From the IMG/VR virus record IMGVR_UViG_3300023184_000033, positions 99,825 through 163,824 of that record: a DNA stretch of 64,000 bases; one strand, written 5' to 3'. This DNA comes from a virus. A model generated the notes under the pieces. It had not been told where the DNA came from. It searched no databases and saw only the letters and a program-made list of their open reading frames with translations. The number at the start of each line of letters is the position of its first letter. Within the stretch, counting starts at the first letter, position 1. A program made the position numbers and the translations under genes. Of this stretch, positions 42,196 through 50,781 are shown piece after piece.

Positions 42196-42476
42196 AACAT
42201 TCTAATTAATCCGATTGTGTCGATTGTCGTAAGCAAGATGTAATTAGCAAGCATACCAAAGGAACGCCTACTATAAGCACACCAAGCGTATATAGCACAG
42301 CCTGTAATCCAAACTGGGTACATGGCCAGAAGAGGAGGATTAGGCACGGTTGCGGCCATAGTGATAGAACAACCAATAGATATAGCCCAAGCAAAGACCT
42401 CAAGACAAAAACGAAATTTATTGCTCTTGAAGTCATCTTTTATCCAACCAAAGGTTGATACCAGAATATCATTCAT
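42192..42476 (-). CDS. Small membrane protein with about three transmembrane helices
   Basis: 94 residues. Hydrophobic segments at about 24-44 (LEVFAWAISIGCSITMAATV), 48-68 (LLAMYPVWITGCAIYAWCAY) and 74-93 (MLANYILLTTIDTIGLI). It is coupled to both neighbours by overlaps. No family was recognised; a PnuC-like half-transporter or holin-like role cannot be excluded. Confidence 0.6.
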   Translation of the reverse strand: MNDILVSTFGWIKDDFKSNKFRFCLEVFAWAISIGCSITMAATVPNPPLLAMYPVWITGCAIYAWCAYSRRSFGMLANYILLTTIDTIGLIRML

Positions 42477-42769
42477 TACAATTTAGGAATTACAAATTCT
42501 TCTTTTGGTCCGGCTTTTGCAACAGATTCTTTAAGCAGTTTAGTTTTTTTACTAATATCTTCTGGTGTAATCATGGTCATTACCAATTGTTGAAACAATG
42601 GATATGAATCTTTAACTTTCATAGTGCGAACACCACCAACAGATGCACCATCATTAAAGAAAATTGCACAGCCGCCGGCGGCAATTGGTGCAATTTCAAC
42701 AACATGTTCTAGGTTGATGATAACTTTACAATTTTTTTCGAGTGAATCGACTTCAACAAACAAACTCAT
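42476..42769 (-). CDS. Conserved small phage protein
   Basis: 97 residues. A short beta domain (VIINLEHVVEIAPIAAGGCAIFFNDGASVGGVRTMKV) similar in pattern to FlbD-like ligand or protein interaction folds, then a basic tail. Function unknown. The start lies just after the stop of the 54-residue gene. Confidence 0.6.
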   Translation of the reverse strand: MSLFVEVDSLEKNCKVIINLEHVVEIAPIAAGGCAIFFNDGASVGGVRTMKVKDSYPLFQQLVMTMITPEDISKKTKLLKESVAKAGPKEEFVIPKL

Positions 42770-42770
42770 T

Positions 42771-42935
42771 TCATTCTCCTTTAGGTTCTTTAAATTTGGT
42801 TAACTTAGCTTGGATTTCTGATAATTGAGCATCAATCAACATTCTTTTCCAATAATTACGTTCTTGCGGGTCAATGAATGTAGCCAATACACGCTTATTG
42901 GCTTTTGTCATTTTAAAATTTTTATCAGGTTTCAC
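42771..42935 (-). CDS. Small conserved protein with GTG start
   Basis: 54 residues. The GTG start overlaps the upstream stop (GTGA), which argues for coupling. The product (KPDKNFKMTKANKRVLATFID..ERNYWKRMLIDAQL) is basic and helical; the K-N-F-K-M-x-K-x-x-K-R-x-L pattern is seen in small proteins of other T4-like phages. An ATG eight codons later is an alternative start. Confidence 0.65.
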   Translation of the reverse strand: MKPDKNFKMTKANKRVLATFIDPQERNYWKRMLIDAQLSEIQAKLTKFKEPKGE

Positions 42936-43204
42936 TTTTTAATATCCTTATCACAGTCTTCTACACGAATTAAATACACAGTACCATTTGAATATGGTTG
43001 CACAAAGAAACACTCACCTTTAACTGACCATGTCAAATGGTTTTGAATTGAACCTTTAATTTCTTTAACTTCGGGTGGTTTCTTAACTACATCAACGAGA
43101 TTGAAAATAACAAAACCCATGGCAGAAAAAACCAAAACAATTAGAATTCTAATTGCAATTTCAGTTGAATTAACTTTAAACCAATCTTTAAATGAATATA
43201 ACAT
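42932..43204 (-). CDS. Single-pass membrane protein
   Basis: 90 residues. One transmembrane helix at about 17-37 (IAIRILIVLVFSAMGFVIFNLV), then a soluble domain with two cysteines (KGECFFVQPYSNGTVYLIRVEDC). The stop is shared with the following GTG start. Function unknown. Confidence 0.6.
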   Translation of the reverse strand: MLYSFKDWFKVNSTEIAIRILIVLVFSAMGFVIFNLVDVVKKPPEVKEIKGSIQNHLTWSVKGECFFVQPYSNGTVYLIRVEDCDKDIKK

Positions 43205-43213
43205 AATAACCTT

Positions 43214-43363
43214 TCACCAATGACGTATCACGCCGGCAATAATAAAACAGTTTGTGATAACATATGATAACACAACCACGAATCTAATGCAAGCAATTTT
43301 ATCTGCTTCAGCGTCATTAGTACCACTTTTCTCACCAAGAGCCTTGGCAATTATCCGCCACAT
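43214..43363 (-). CDS. Small membrane protein, 49 residues
   Basis: ATG at 43363 overlaps the preceding stop (TAATG). The product is MWRIIAKALGEKSGTNDAEA followed by a hydrophobic helix (IRFVVVLSYVITNCFIIAGVI). Found by reading between the annotated neighbours. Function unknown. Confidence 0.55.
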   Translation of the reverse strand: MWRIIAKALGEKSGTNDAEADKIACIRFVVVLSYVITNCFIIAGVIRHW

Positions 43364-43863
43364 TACACAAAACCTTCCTCGGTTTGAGGTGCTGATTGTG
43401 GTTCTGCATCCGAATGCTTGTACTCATAGATAGGTTTATCTGGAGGATCGTATGGGAAAGTCACAGGCACACGGGAATCTCTACTGGTGTAATAAGACTT
43501 GAACGGATTACCTTCTTCATCTTTATACCATTCCCAAAAGACCTTACCATCAATATTATAAGCTTCACCGTCTTTACCATCTTTAAACACTGTTGATAAC
43601 CTTTTGTTTTGATAGTTTGGTGGTACACCATAATCATGTTCAACCCATTCATCGTTTTCACCTGTAAGAGGTGTTAGTGGTTTAAATGTTAACAGTTTAG
43701 TTAAGATACCAATAGCATATGGTGCTGAAAAACCTGAATGTCCTTCGTCAGCAAATACTTTAATCATATGCAAGATATGTTTACGCATCATAGCATTATA
43801 TTCATCCGCATCAGTTAAACCAATACGGTTCAATTCATCTTCAGCATGTGAGAGCAATGTCAT
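43363..43863 (-). CDS. Conserved phage protein, unknown function
   Basis: 166 residues. The central part (WVEHDYGVPPNYQNKRLSTVFKDG..AYNIDGKVFWEWY) is conserved in many unrelated phages. The N-terminal half is helical; the tail is Pro-rich. No catalytic motif was seen. The start is shared with the stop of the 46-residue gene (ATGA). Confidence 0.65.
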   Translation of the reverse strand: MTLLSHAEDELNRIGLTDADEYNAMMRKHILHMIKVFADEGHSGFSAPYAIGILTKLLTFKPLTPLTGENDEWVEHDYGVPPNYQNKRLSTVFKDGKDGEAYNIDGKVFWEWYKDEEGNPFKSYYTSRDSRVPVTFPYDPPDKPIYEYKHSDAEPQSAPQTEEGFV

Positions 43864-44000
43864 TCTTTAACCTTTTTATCATATAAGAATAGTTTCACAT
43901 AATATTGAAACTCATTTGGACAATGGTCGGGGTTTGGTAACTTATGACCATACATCTCGACCATCTCATCATATAGTTTCAAAACTTCTTCGTCAGTCAT
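43860..44000 (-). CDS. Small acidic protein, 46 residues
   Basis: MTDEEVLKLYDEMVEMYG..PDHCPNEFQYYVKLF, helical and acidic. The end overlaps the next start by 4 nt, and its own start lies one base after the end of the 223-residue gene, so it fits the operon exactly. Function unknown. Confidence 0.6.
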   Translation of the reverse strand: MTDEEVLKLYDEMVEMYGHKLPNPDHCPNEFQYYVKLFLYDKKVKE

Positions 44001-44672
44001 TTAATCCCAAAGCGCCTGATAGTATTTACCAAACAAACGGAATCCGTTCTGGATTCTGTCTTCAACAATCTTCATGCCATCATAATCGGCTTTGTATGTG
44101 TGATTTGGACCTTCTAAAGATTTATACAATGTAGCCTTGCCGTTTTCATCCCACGCACAAGCAACTGTCTTATGGTCAAATTCACCTGAACGATATGCTT
44201 CTTGCCACTTGTCATCGAGGTGATGTTCGAAAGCAAAAATCATTTCATTCATTACCCAATCCCAGCGCTTATGCCAGTTTTCATCTATATCCCATTCATT
44301 CTCTTTTGAAGGTGCAGAAGTAGACTTCAATTCTTCTGGAACATCTTCATCATCAACAAAAGGTCCGCCATGTTTTTTCTCTTGTAATTGTTTTAACATA
44401 GGCAAAGCAATCAGACCAAGAGTATGATCCATAGACCATGTATCCCAACGGTCAATCTTTACATAGTCAATCTTTGGATGAATTATATCCAAAACCTTGG
44501 CCATGAATTTACAAATGGGGTCTAAACGATTGATCCATTTATCGTAAGGTGCATTTGGTTTGTCTTCGTGATTATAAAACACATCATTGTCTTTTTCCCA
44601 AAAGCAAACAAACTCCAGGATATGATATGGCGAAAGCCAGTGATGGCGGTAATTGTTGATGTATACTTTCAT
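44001..44672 (-). CDS. Conserved T4-like phage protein, unknown function
   Basis: 223 residues, aromatic-rich (YINNYRHHWLSPYHILEFVCFWEK, DRWDTWSMDHTLG, RLFGKYYQALWD). This family is common in T4-like cyanophages and other marine phages, often large and acidic in the middle, with no assigned role. It overlaps the epimerase stop by 4 nt. Confidence 0.65.
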   Translation of the reverse strand: MKVYINNYRHHWLSPYHILEFVCFWEKDNDVFYNHEDKPNAPYDKWINRLDPICKFMAKVLDIIHPKIDYVKIDRWDTWSMDHTLGLIALPMLKQLQEKKHGGPFVDDEDVPEELKSTSAPSKENEWDIDENWHKRWDWVMNEMIFAFEHHLDDKWQEAYRSGEFDHKTVACAWDENGKATLYKSLEGPNHTYKADYDGMKIVEDRIQNGFRLFGKYYQALWD

Positions 44673-45541
44673 GTTGCTCTCAATAATTCTTCATTTGTGT
44701 AAAGGTGTACCATATACTTAGACGGGTTGTCCAGTACAGAGTATTCTAAATCACCTGGTCTCCTTGGCAAGACATTTACTTTAAAATCACAATTGTTTAC
44801 CTTTTTGTAGATATCTACCATCTCTTTAACTGTCATACCAATACCATGTCCTAGATTTTGTAGGTTCATGGCAGGAGTTTCAATCGCTTGCCAAATTGCA
44901 TGGCAAATTTCATTTACGTGTACATAATCCCTTACAGGAGAACCATCACGTGTTTCGTAATCATCACCATACAAATTAAATTCGCCTGTTTCTTGTGCCT
45001 TCATAAGGTTGTAAAACAAACCATCCACATTAGTAGGAGGAATCCCGTCAGACCCAATAACATTATAAAATCTGAAGATGGTAAAGTCACGCTGATGCTT
45101 CGCACAGAGTTCTTTTACGATATCTTCGCCACATCGCTTTGAAAGAGCATATGGACTGACGGGATATTCTGCTGCACCGGTAGATGCAAAAATAAAATTA
45201 TCGCAGGCAAAATCTTCTATTACGTTGATTGTGCCTTCAATATTGGTTTTGTAATAGGTTGTTGGCTTGGCCACGGATTCATTAACCCGTACCAAAGCAG
45301 CAAGATGAATGACACAATCAAACTTGACAGGCCAATGTGCAACGTCCAGTATATGATGCTCAAATATATTCCTAATGTCATGATTAATATAGTGACCATA
45401 ATTAAGATCACAAAACACAGGATTTCCTTTAGCCAAATCGAAGCCATAGATTTCATATTCATTCTTCAATAACTTATAAGTTAACTTACAGAGGTGTTGT
45501 CCAATGTATCCATTACACCCCGTTATCAGTATCTTCTTCAT
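44669..45541 (-). CDS. NAD-dependent sugar epimerase (GalE-like, SDR extended)
   Basis: 290 residues from ATG 45541. Rossmann motif TGCNGYIG at the N-terminus binds NAD. The active site is Y-x-x-x-K in YPVSPYALSKRCGED, with upstream FASTGAAEY supplying the Ser/Thr. RDYVHVNEICHAI and the PRRPGDLEYSVLDNPS tail are typical of UDP-glucose 4-epimerases. It may alter nucleotide sugars for surface or DNA modification. An in-frame TTG four codons upstream is less likely. It overlaps the upstream gene by 29 nt. Confidence 0.85.
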   Translation of the reverse strand: MKKILITGCNGYIGQHLCKLTYKLLKNEYEIYGFDLAKGNPVFCDLNYGHYINHDIRNIFEHHILDVAHWPVKFDCVIHLAALVRVNESVAKPTTYYKTNIEGTINVIEDFACDNFIFASTGAAEYPVSPYALSKRCGEDIVKELCAKHQRDFTIFRFYNVIGSDGIPPTNVDGLFYNLMKAQETGEFNLYGDDYETRDGSPVRDYVHVNEICHAIWQAIETPAMNLQNLGHGIGMTVKEMVDIYKKVNNCDFKVNVLPRRPGDLEYSVLDNPSKYMVHLYTNEELLRAT

Positions 45542-45869
45542 CTTTGTAATCAATTTTATTGATGTATGATAGTTTCTTTTCTTCTGACCATGAACTCATA
45601 AAGTGATTGTCTTTATCAAACAACTCTAAATATTCTTTCTTTGATAACTCACGAATAGAAGAAATATTTTCAGCAATATGTTCTTGTGAAAATTCACAAA
45701 ATTCATCATCGCCAATTTCACATGTGTGTTCATCAGCAGCATGACTTTCTTCTTTTGCTTCGATTACGTAACGCATACGAAACATAGAGATTGCTTCAAC
45801 CAAATATAATTTCTTTTCCATATTTTTCTCCAGACTTTCAATAGTACGTTGTACATCAGAATCACGCAT
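45513..45869 (-). CDS. Conserved small phage protein
   Basis: 118 residues. The core MEKKLYLVEAISMFRMRYVIEAKEESHAADE...EFSQEHIAENISSIRELSKKEYL is a common phage family with no role assigned. Two starts are plausible: the first ATG overlaps the amidotransferase stop (TAATG) with GGAG upstream, and a second ATG at 45821, also with GGAG, begins exactly at the conserved core. The second may be the real one. Confidence 0.7.
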   Translation of the reverse strand: MRDSDVQRTIESLEKNMEKKLYLVEAISMFRMRYVIEAKEESHAADEHTCEIGDDEFCEFSQEHIAENISSIRELSKKEYLELFDKDNHFMSSWSEEKKLSYINKIDYKDEEDTDNGV

Positions 45870-46501
45870 TATTTATTCTCCAACTGCTTAACAAAATCCA
45901 ATAATAATTTATGGTGTTTACCACCATGCCAATGTGGTTTCATCCACGAATACATATCATACCAAAATTTCTCACTCTCAGGATGGCAACCAATCAATCC
46001 TATATTGTCTTTGATAACTGCCATTGCATCACCATTCGGGTATGTTGATATTATATCACAATCACCAGTGATAGCGCAACCATCATAGAAAAACATTTTT
46101 TCTTTGTTGTTTTTCCACAACACATCCATAGCCTTTGGGTGTGGCCGTCTGGTATCTGTATTGGGCCTAGTAATATATTGTGTTATATCTAAATCACTAA
46201 AATTGAAATAGTGTTTACCTGCCCAATATGCACCCATACAAATACCAAGATACTTGCCGCCATTACTTACAAAATCTTTTACTCTTTGTTTATCGTATAT
46301 GAAAAGATTTTCAAAAGTTGATGCATCACCAATGCCACCAGGAATGGCAACAATATCAACATCATTAAAGAAACCATCTTCCATCCCATTCTTACTAAAA
46401 ATTTTAAAACTATATTCAGAACCAAGTGATTGCATTATACCATTGCAACTCTGAACTGAACATTTTGGATCAGCAACAAAGAGAGCGATTGTAGATTTCA
46501 T
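45869..46501 (-). CDS. Class I glutamine amidotransferase-like protein (BPL_N type)
   Basis: 210 residues. Flavodoxin-like amidotransferase fold with the nucleophile elbow YLGICMGAYW (Cys) and the His-Glu pair in IGCHPESEKFW. IVAIPGGIGDASTF is the oxyanion strand. Best fit is the biotin-protein-ligase N-terminal type found in bacteria and phages. The substrate is unknown. Confidence 0.75.
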   Translation of the reverse strand: MKSTIALFVADPKCSVQSCNGIMQSLGSEYSFKIFSKNGMEDGFFNDVDIVAIPGGIGDASTFENLFIYDKQRVKDFVSNGGKYLGICMGAYWAGKHYFNFSDLDITQYITRPNTDTRRPHPKAMDVLWKNNKEKMFFYDGCAITGDCDIISTYPNGDAMAVIKDNIGLIGCHPESEKFWYDMYSWMKPHWHGGKHHKLLLDFVKQLENK

Positions 46502-46502
46502 A

Positions 46503-46745
46503 TTATTTGGTTCGATTTCGCAATTTCATTCCAACCCAAGTACCACAAAAAGCACCAAGACATGCAGGAATTAATAACATATGATTGCTTGTATAATTTA
46601 CAACGGCTATGGCTGCAATAAAAAACACAACCACAGACCATCCACTAGCCTTTAGTGTTTCATTGTTATTAATTGATTTTAAATAAAATGTATAAAATAC
46701 ATCTGTAAAAAATAATGCAAAAAAAGTTATAGCAATATCAATCAT
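46503..46745 (-). CDS. Small membrane protein (about three transmembrane helices)
   Basis: 80 residues: hydrophobic segments at 3-22, 35-52 and 57-73, then a basic end (GMKLRNRTK). Resembles phage small integral membrane proteins of unknown role. One base before the amidotransferase-like start. Confidence 0.6.
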   Translation of the reverse strand: MIDIAITFFALFFTDVFYTFYLKSINNNETLKASGWSVVVFFIAAIAVVNYTSNHMLLIPACLGAFCGTWVGMKLRNRTK

Positions 46746-47591
46746 TTAAACTTCTACGTATTGCAATTTAAAATCATCTGCTTGACCTTCGTAGTTAATA
46801 TATCCACGTGGGTTACAAACGATACGGGTAGAACCAATCATATAATCAAAGTTGTGGTGAGTATGTCCATGTGTCCACACTTTGATTTGCGGTCGGTCTA
46901 GAATAAATGCAGACAAATCGGAACTGTATGCACCATTCACCATCACATCATTTTCATATTGTGGTTTTGTGGACAACTTGCTTGGTGCATGATGGCCAAC
47001 AACCACAATCTTTTCATTAGGCAATCCAGAACAAACTTCATCAATCAATTTCAGCATTGCTTTATGTTCAATCACAGATTTTTCTGGAGAAAATTTAGCA
47101 GGTCGAGTCTTGAAAATTGGTTTATCTTCATCATCAAAAGATTTATAATTCACAACTTCACTAGAATCTTCAATGATACGATAGTCATTCATATAGCTCT
47201 TAATGCCATACAAGGTGTTAGGGTCTTCTTTGTTCATATCAGTCCAAAGAGTACCTGCAACAAAGGTCACATCACCAAATGTAACGAATTCTTTTTCCAT
47301 TACGTGGATGTTAGTCAAATCAGCCAATGCAACTTTCAATTGGTCGTAAGACTTAGAAAAGTCACCATGATAGTGCTCATGGTTACCCATAATGTAAATT
47401 ACATTAGGGAATTGAAATGAACAACGCTTGAAGAAATCCAAAAATCTTTGGCCCTTTTCAGAATCAGAAAATGGCATTTCTTTAGCAACACAAATGTCGC
47501 CTGACAAAATCAATACATCAGCATTCTCTTCATTTTTGAGAATAAGGTCACCAAATTCTAGGTGCAGGTCGGAGCAAACAGCAAACTTCAT
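46746..47591 (-). CDS. Calcineurin-like metallophosphoesterase
   Basis: 281 residues. All five metal motifs are present: SDLHLEFGD (D-x-H), LSGDIC (GD), MGNHEHY (GNHE), VVVGHHAPS (GHH) and THGHTHHN (GHTH). These dinuclear-metal enzymes hydrolyse phosphoesters; the phage substrate may be a nucleotide or nucleic acid. The start overlaps no neighbour. The lack of signal peptide places it in the cytoplasm. Confidence 0.9.
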   Translation of the reverse strand: MKFAVCSDLHLEFGDLILKNEENADVLILSGDICVAKEMPFSDSEKGQRFLDFFKRCSFQFPNVIYIMGNHEHYHGDFSKSYDQLKVALADLTNIHVMEKEFVTFGDVTFVAGTLWTDMNKEDPNTLYGIKSYMNDYRIIEDSSEVVNYKSFDDEDKPIFKTRPAKFSPEKSVIEHKAMLKLIDEVCSGLPNEKIVVVGHHAPSKLSTKPQYENDVMVNGAYSSDLSAFILDRPQIKVWTHGHTHHNFDYMIGSTRIVCNPRGYINYEGQADDFKLQYVEV

Positions 47592-47592
47592 T

Positions 47593-47772
47593 TTACGCCT
47601 CTTTAATTTTCATTCGTTGACTAAAGGTCATCATCCATTCTTTTACGATATCACGTGATTCGTATCGGTCTAATCCAAATTCTGTACGCACATAATTTGG
47701 ACTCTCAAACATATTACAAATACCAGACTCTCTCAGATTATCTAGGTACTCAAAAATTTCATCTTTATTCAT
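47593..47772 (-). CDS. Small protein, 59 residues
   Basis: MNKDEIFEYLDNLRESGICNMFESPNYV... is helical and polar; its start overlaps the upstream stop (ATGA), and the stop is one base from the phosphoesterase start. The R-E-S-G-x-x-N-M-F motif is common in small phage proteins. Function unknown. Confidence 0.6.
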   Translation of the reverse strand: MNKDEIFEYLDNLRESGICNMFESPNYVRTEFGLDRYESRDIVKEWMMTFSQRMKIKEA

Positions 47773-48140
47773 TCTGATTCTGGTTTGTTATTGAGTAATT
47801 TTTCAGTTGCGTCATTTTGCAGCAAATCCGAAATTCTATTTTGTAGATTTTCTTTAAACAAATCTTTGCACATTTCTTTATTGTTTGTGAGAGAAACACA
47901 TTCTTCTATATATTTTTTTTCTTGCAAAGCTGGCAATGTATTACTTCCATCATTATTGGATATGGATATAGTGCCGTGAGTAAATACGACAAAACAAAAG
48001 CAAGCCACCGCACCGGCAATTAAATATTGCCAATAGGCAACAAGAATTGTACCAACAATAAGCATCGCAACAACCAAAAGAATAATGTGTTCCAGGGTTG
48101 ATTGCGATACATTGAGGTATGCTAACATTTGTTCGTACAT
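47769..48140 (-). CDS. Membrane protein with two transmembrane helices and tape-measure-like motif
   Basis: 123 residues. Hydrophobic helices at about 19-39 (IILLVVAMLIVGTILVAYWQ) and 41-55 (AGAVACFCFVVFTH), then a C-terminal soluble tail. The last 21 residues (ISDLLQNDATEKLLNNKPES..) share 14 of 20 positions with residues 148-167 of the lysozyme-bearing virion protein at 28951-31323. Size and topology would suit a class II holin, but this is not shown. Confidence 0.65.
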   Translation of the reverse strand: MYEQMLAYLNVSQSTLEHIILLVVAMLIVGTILVAYWQYLIAGAVACFCFVVFTHGTISISNNDGSNTLPALQEKKYIEECVSLTNNKEMCKDLFKENLQNRISDLLQNDATEKLLNNKPESE

Positions 48141-48145
48141 ATTAA

Positions 48146-48466
48146 TTACGGTCTTTTAGGATTACAATGAACATTCACAGCAGTTAACACACGACCAAAC
48201 TCGGTACGTTGTGTAACATATTCAACAAAAGGTCTCATGCCGACAGTGTAACATTGCTCAGAGGCAGAAATTACTTCTGTTCTAGTTAATGCACGTGCTT
48301 CGAATTCAGGAATCTGTCCATAACCTTTTGTTATTTCATTTTGAACAGGGTCTTTAATTGGTGACGATTTACTATCAACATCCCGAACAGGCGCATAACC
48401 CATACGAGGTGTTGATGAGCATGCTGCCACTACCAATACGATTGGTACTAACAATAGTGCTTTCAT
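48146..48466 (-). CDS. Small lipoprotein
   Basis: 106 residues. Signal with lipobox VVAAC (MKALLLVPIVLVVAACSST). The mature part (YGQIPEFEARALTRTEVISASEQCYTVGMRPFVEYV) is a small domain seen in other phages. It might be a spanin-like or superinfection lipoprotein; no partner was found. Two cysteines besides the lipobox. Confidence 0.65.
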   Translation of the reverse strand: MKALLLVPIVLVVAACSSTPRMGYAPVRDVDSKSSPIKDPVQNEITKGYGQIPEFEARALTRTEVISASEQCYTVGMRPFVEYVTQRTEFGRVLTAVNVHCNPKRP

Positions 48467-48469
48467 TTT

Positions 48470-48742
48470 TTACCAGTCTCTTTCAGATACTTCAAATGTT
48501 GTATCAATCGAACCATCAGGATTATGTGTGATTGTGGCACCAACTTCAATGTCTTCATCACCAAAAGAATGGTTACCAAATTCTTCTTCTAATGCAACAT
48601 TCAAAGTGTATGCAGCATTTTTAAACAAATCACCATCACCAAGCCGGCAACGTGATACCAATGCATTGACCAAAATCATTTCTTCTTGAGTAAGAAGCAA
48701 ACGATACATTTTAACACTATCTTTATATTTCAATTTTTTCAT
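48470..48742 (-). CDS. Small conserved phage protein
   Basis: 90 residues from ATG 48742, which has GGTGG upstream and follows the neighbour's stop by one base. LLLTQEEMILVNALVSRCRLG is a helix; the C-terminal half is acidic with beta strands (GATITHNPDGSIDTTFEV). Function unknown. Confidence 0.6.
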   Translation of the reverse strand: MKKLKYKDSVKMYRLLLTQEEMILVNALVSRCRLGDGDLFKNAAYTLNVALEEEFGNHSFGDEDIEVGATITHNPDGSIDTTFEVSERDW

Positions 48743-48743
48743 A

Positions 48744-49121
48744 TTACCACCATGAATCATAATAAACCGTTTTGCCTTCTTCCAAGGCGATACGGCACTT
48801 TTGTATAAACATCAAATCTTCTTTCAAAGATTCAAGGTCGGGAGGGTTATCACCAAAGAAAAACCCTTGTGTTTGTGGAAGTTTTTCACCAAGCAAATCA
48901 TTTTGCAATTGATCCAAATCTTCCACGGTGAGTTGAACGGGTACACAATTGAAACTCTCTTTTGTACCGCCTTTGGCACGATACAATTGTTCCATCCAAC
49001 CATGAAGGTCGTGGTGTTTACGCCAGTACTGCAATTCTTCATTGTCAGAATCTGGTGCAATTGTAAACTGGTCAACAGAGTTTTCTTTTGACACAGCGTA
49101 AGCATACATATCGAGACCCAT
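48744..49121 (-). CDS. Conserved small phage protein
   Basis: 125 residues. MGLDMYAYAV ... LQYWRKHHDLHGWMEQLYRAKGG..FNCVPVQLTVEDLDQLQNDL is a widely distributed phage family of unknown role. High content of aromatic and acidic residues, ends YYDSWW. Not membrane associated. Confidence 0.65.
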   Translation of the reverse strand: MGLDMYAYAVSKENSVDQFTIAPDSDNEELQYWRKHHDLHGWMEQLYRAKGGTKESFNCVPVQLTVEDLDQLQNDLLGEKLPQTQGFFFGDNPPDLESLKEDLMFIQKCRIALEEGKTVYYDSWW

Positions 49122-49124
49122 TTT

Positions 49125-49493
49125 TTAACCTTTTAATTTAGCAGCAACTAATTCTTTTTCAACCGACTCTGTAAAAGAGTTATCGGATTTTTGTACTTCA
49201 ATTCCACTTGGTGATGGTGTCTTGGCTTTACCAATGTATCGACCTTCAGCATTGAACTCTGTAAAGTTAAGCAACTGATAACCAGTCACAGCACGGCCAT
49301 TTTTGTGAACTCGCACGATGCCACCATCTTTACGAATATTGTAAATGTTGGTAGACAATCGATAGAGAACCGATTCTTGGTCTGTGCCTTTAAACACATC
49401 ACGGATTTCTGTGGGTGACACCGGTTTGCCAGATAGCAAAACAACGGTGATTTTTTCGTGGCGATTTGGTTTGCCTTTGCGAACTGTATTCAT
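49125..49493 (-). CDS. Conserved phage protein, possibly winged-helix
   Basis: 122 residues. The first 80 (NRHEKITVVLLSGKPVSPTEIRDVFKGT..ESVLYRLSTNIYNIRKDGGIVRV) have the helix-helix-wing layout of small DNA-binding domains. The tail is Lys/Glu-rich. A sigma70-type promoter (49525-49553) lies directly upstream. It may be an early regulator; function not shown. Confidence 0.6.
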   Translation of the reverse strand: MNTVRKGKPNRHEKITVVLLSGKPVSPTEIRDVFKGTDQESVLYRLSTNIYNIRKDGGIVRVHKNGRAVTGYQLLNFTEFNAEGRYIGKAKTPSPSGIEVQKSDNSFTESVEKELVAAKLKG

Positions 49494-49524
49494 AATATAT
49501 TTCCTTTTCGATTCAATTTATACA

Positions 49525-49553
49525 ATTATAACGGATAACGGACTGGATGGCAA
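49525..49553 (-). promoter_or_regulatory. Sigma70-type promoter
   Basis: Minus strand TTGCCA, 17-nt spacer, TATAAT, placed between the ATPase stop and the winged-helix-like gene start. Confidence 0.75.
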
Positions 49554-49556
49554 GCA

Positions 49557-50702
49557 TTAAAACGCTGGCTGTTGTTCCGTTGCAACAACTTCCGGTGCTG
49601 CTGTGTTGGCAGGACTTTCGACCGAACTATCAACTTTAGAATAGAGGTCTAAGAATGCCATCTTAGTGTCCTCATCAAAACGATTCACACATAGGCGAAT
49701 TGCTTTCATGCGGTCATTGTAGATATCATATGCCTTGGCAATGTGAACCAAACGGCGAGTGGAGATAATCTCATCGATACCACCATTATTATACGTTTGG
49801 CGAACCACATCAGCCCATGTACACAAATAGTCTACAAACTTTTCATCCTTAATAAGAGGCGTAAGAATTTTCTTCTCAGTCTTCATGTCGGGATATTCCT
49901 GTTCTACCGTAATTGGAAATCTTTCCAAGAAAGCATCATCAAGAATTTGGGAGAGATAACGGCCTTCATCTGAACCTTTACCTTTTGTATTGGCAGTAGC
50001 AATTACATTAAAACCATTGGCGGGATAAATCACTTCGCCTGTCTTCTTATTGTAATATGGTTTACCTTCTAAAATGCCTTGTAAACACATTAACTTATTG
50101 GATCCACGGTCAACTTCGTCTATCAAACAAATTGCACCCTTCTTCATTGCCTGAATAACAGGACCATCTTTGTATGCCGTATTGCCATTAATCAACTGAT
50201 AACCACCAAGCAAATCGGTTTCATCAGTTTCAATAGAGATATTAATACGAATACATTCACGATTCAATACGGCACATACTTGCTCAACCATGAGAGTCTT
50301 GCCGTTGCCAGATAAACCAGTAATGAAGATAGGATAGAACATCCTAGATTTTACAATACCTGTTAGGTCTTTAAAGAAACCAAAAGGCACATAATCGGGA
50401 TATTTTGCAGGGATTGCTGCATCAGATTCATCGACCAATTTAGGTTGGCGTAGAGATACGACTTGACCATAATCAACAAGTTCAGGAGTTTTTTCATTTG
50501 TAGTTTGTTTCACAGGAATTCCAGAGGATGGTACACGATATTGACCACGGTCAGCACGAAAATCAGATTTGGTAACCAACCAATAAGGATAGGGTACGCC
50601 AGATTCTGATACCACACGATTGATATCTTCACGACTTACAATAGCTTCCGAACCAAATTTGGATTCACAAGCAGTAACGAAAGCTAAAGCATTCTTATTC
50701 AT
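49557..50702 (-). CDS. MoxR/CobS-type AAA+ ATPase
   Basis: 381 residues. Walker A GLSGNGKT (about 143), Walker B CLIDEVDR, sensor 1 VIATANTKG and the arginine-finger region DDAFLERF place it in the CobS/MoxR group common in cyanophages. The N-terminal 100 residues are variable. Such ATPases remodel protein complexes or insert metal; the phage target is unknown, and the cobalt role of CobS should not be assumed. Confidence 0.88.
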   Translation of the reverse strand: MNKNALAFVTACESKFGSEAIVSREDINRVVSESGVPYPYWLVTKSDFRADRGQYRVPSSGIPVKQTTNEKTPELVDYGQVVSLRQPKLVDESDAAIPAKYPDYVPFGFFKDLTGIVKSRMFYPIFITGLSGNGKTLMVEQVCAVLNRECIRINISIETDETDLLGGYQLINGNTAYKDGPVIQAMKKGAICLIDEVDRGSNKLMCLQGILEGKPYYNKKTGEVIYPANGFNVIATANTKGKGSDEGRYLSQILDDAFLERFPITVEQEYPDMKTEKKILTPLIKDEKFVDYLCTWADVVRQTYNNGGIDEIISTRRLVHIAKAYDIYNDRMKAIRLCVNRFDEDTKMAFLDLYSKVDSSVESPANTAAPEVVATEQQPAF

Positions 50703-50744
50703 TTAAAACCTTTCATAATATAAATTCAAACGGCTACATACCGT

Positions 50745-50773
50745 ATTATACAGACTTGCCGTTTCAATGGCAA
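50745..50773 (-). promoter_or_regulatory. Sigma70-type promoter for the MoxR/CobS-type gene
   Basis: Minus strand TTGCCA, 17-nt spacer, TATAAT; leader about 40 nt with AAAGG near the start. Confidence 0.75.
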
Positions 50774-50781
50774 GCCGTATA

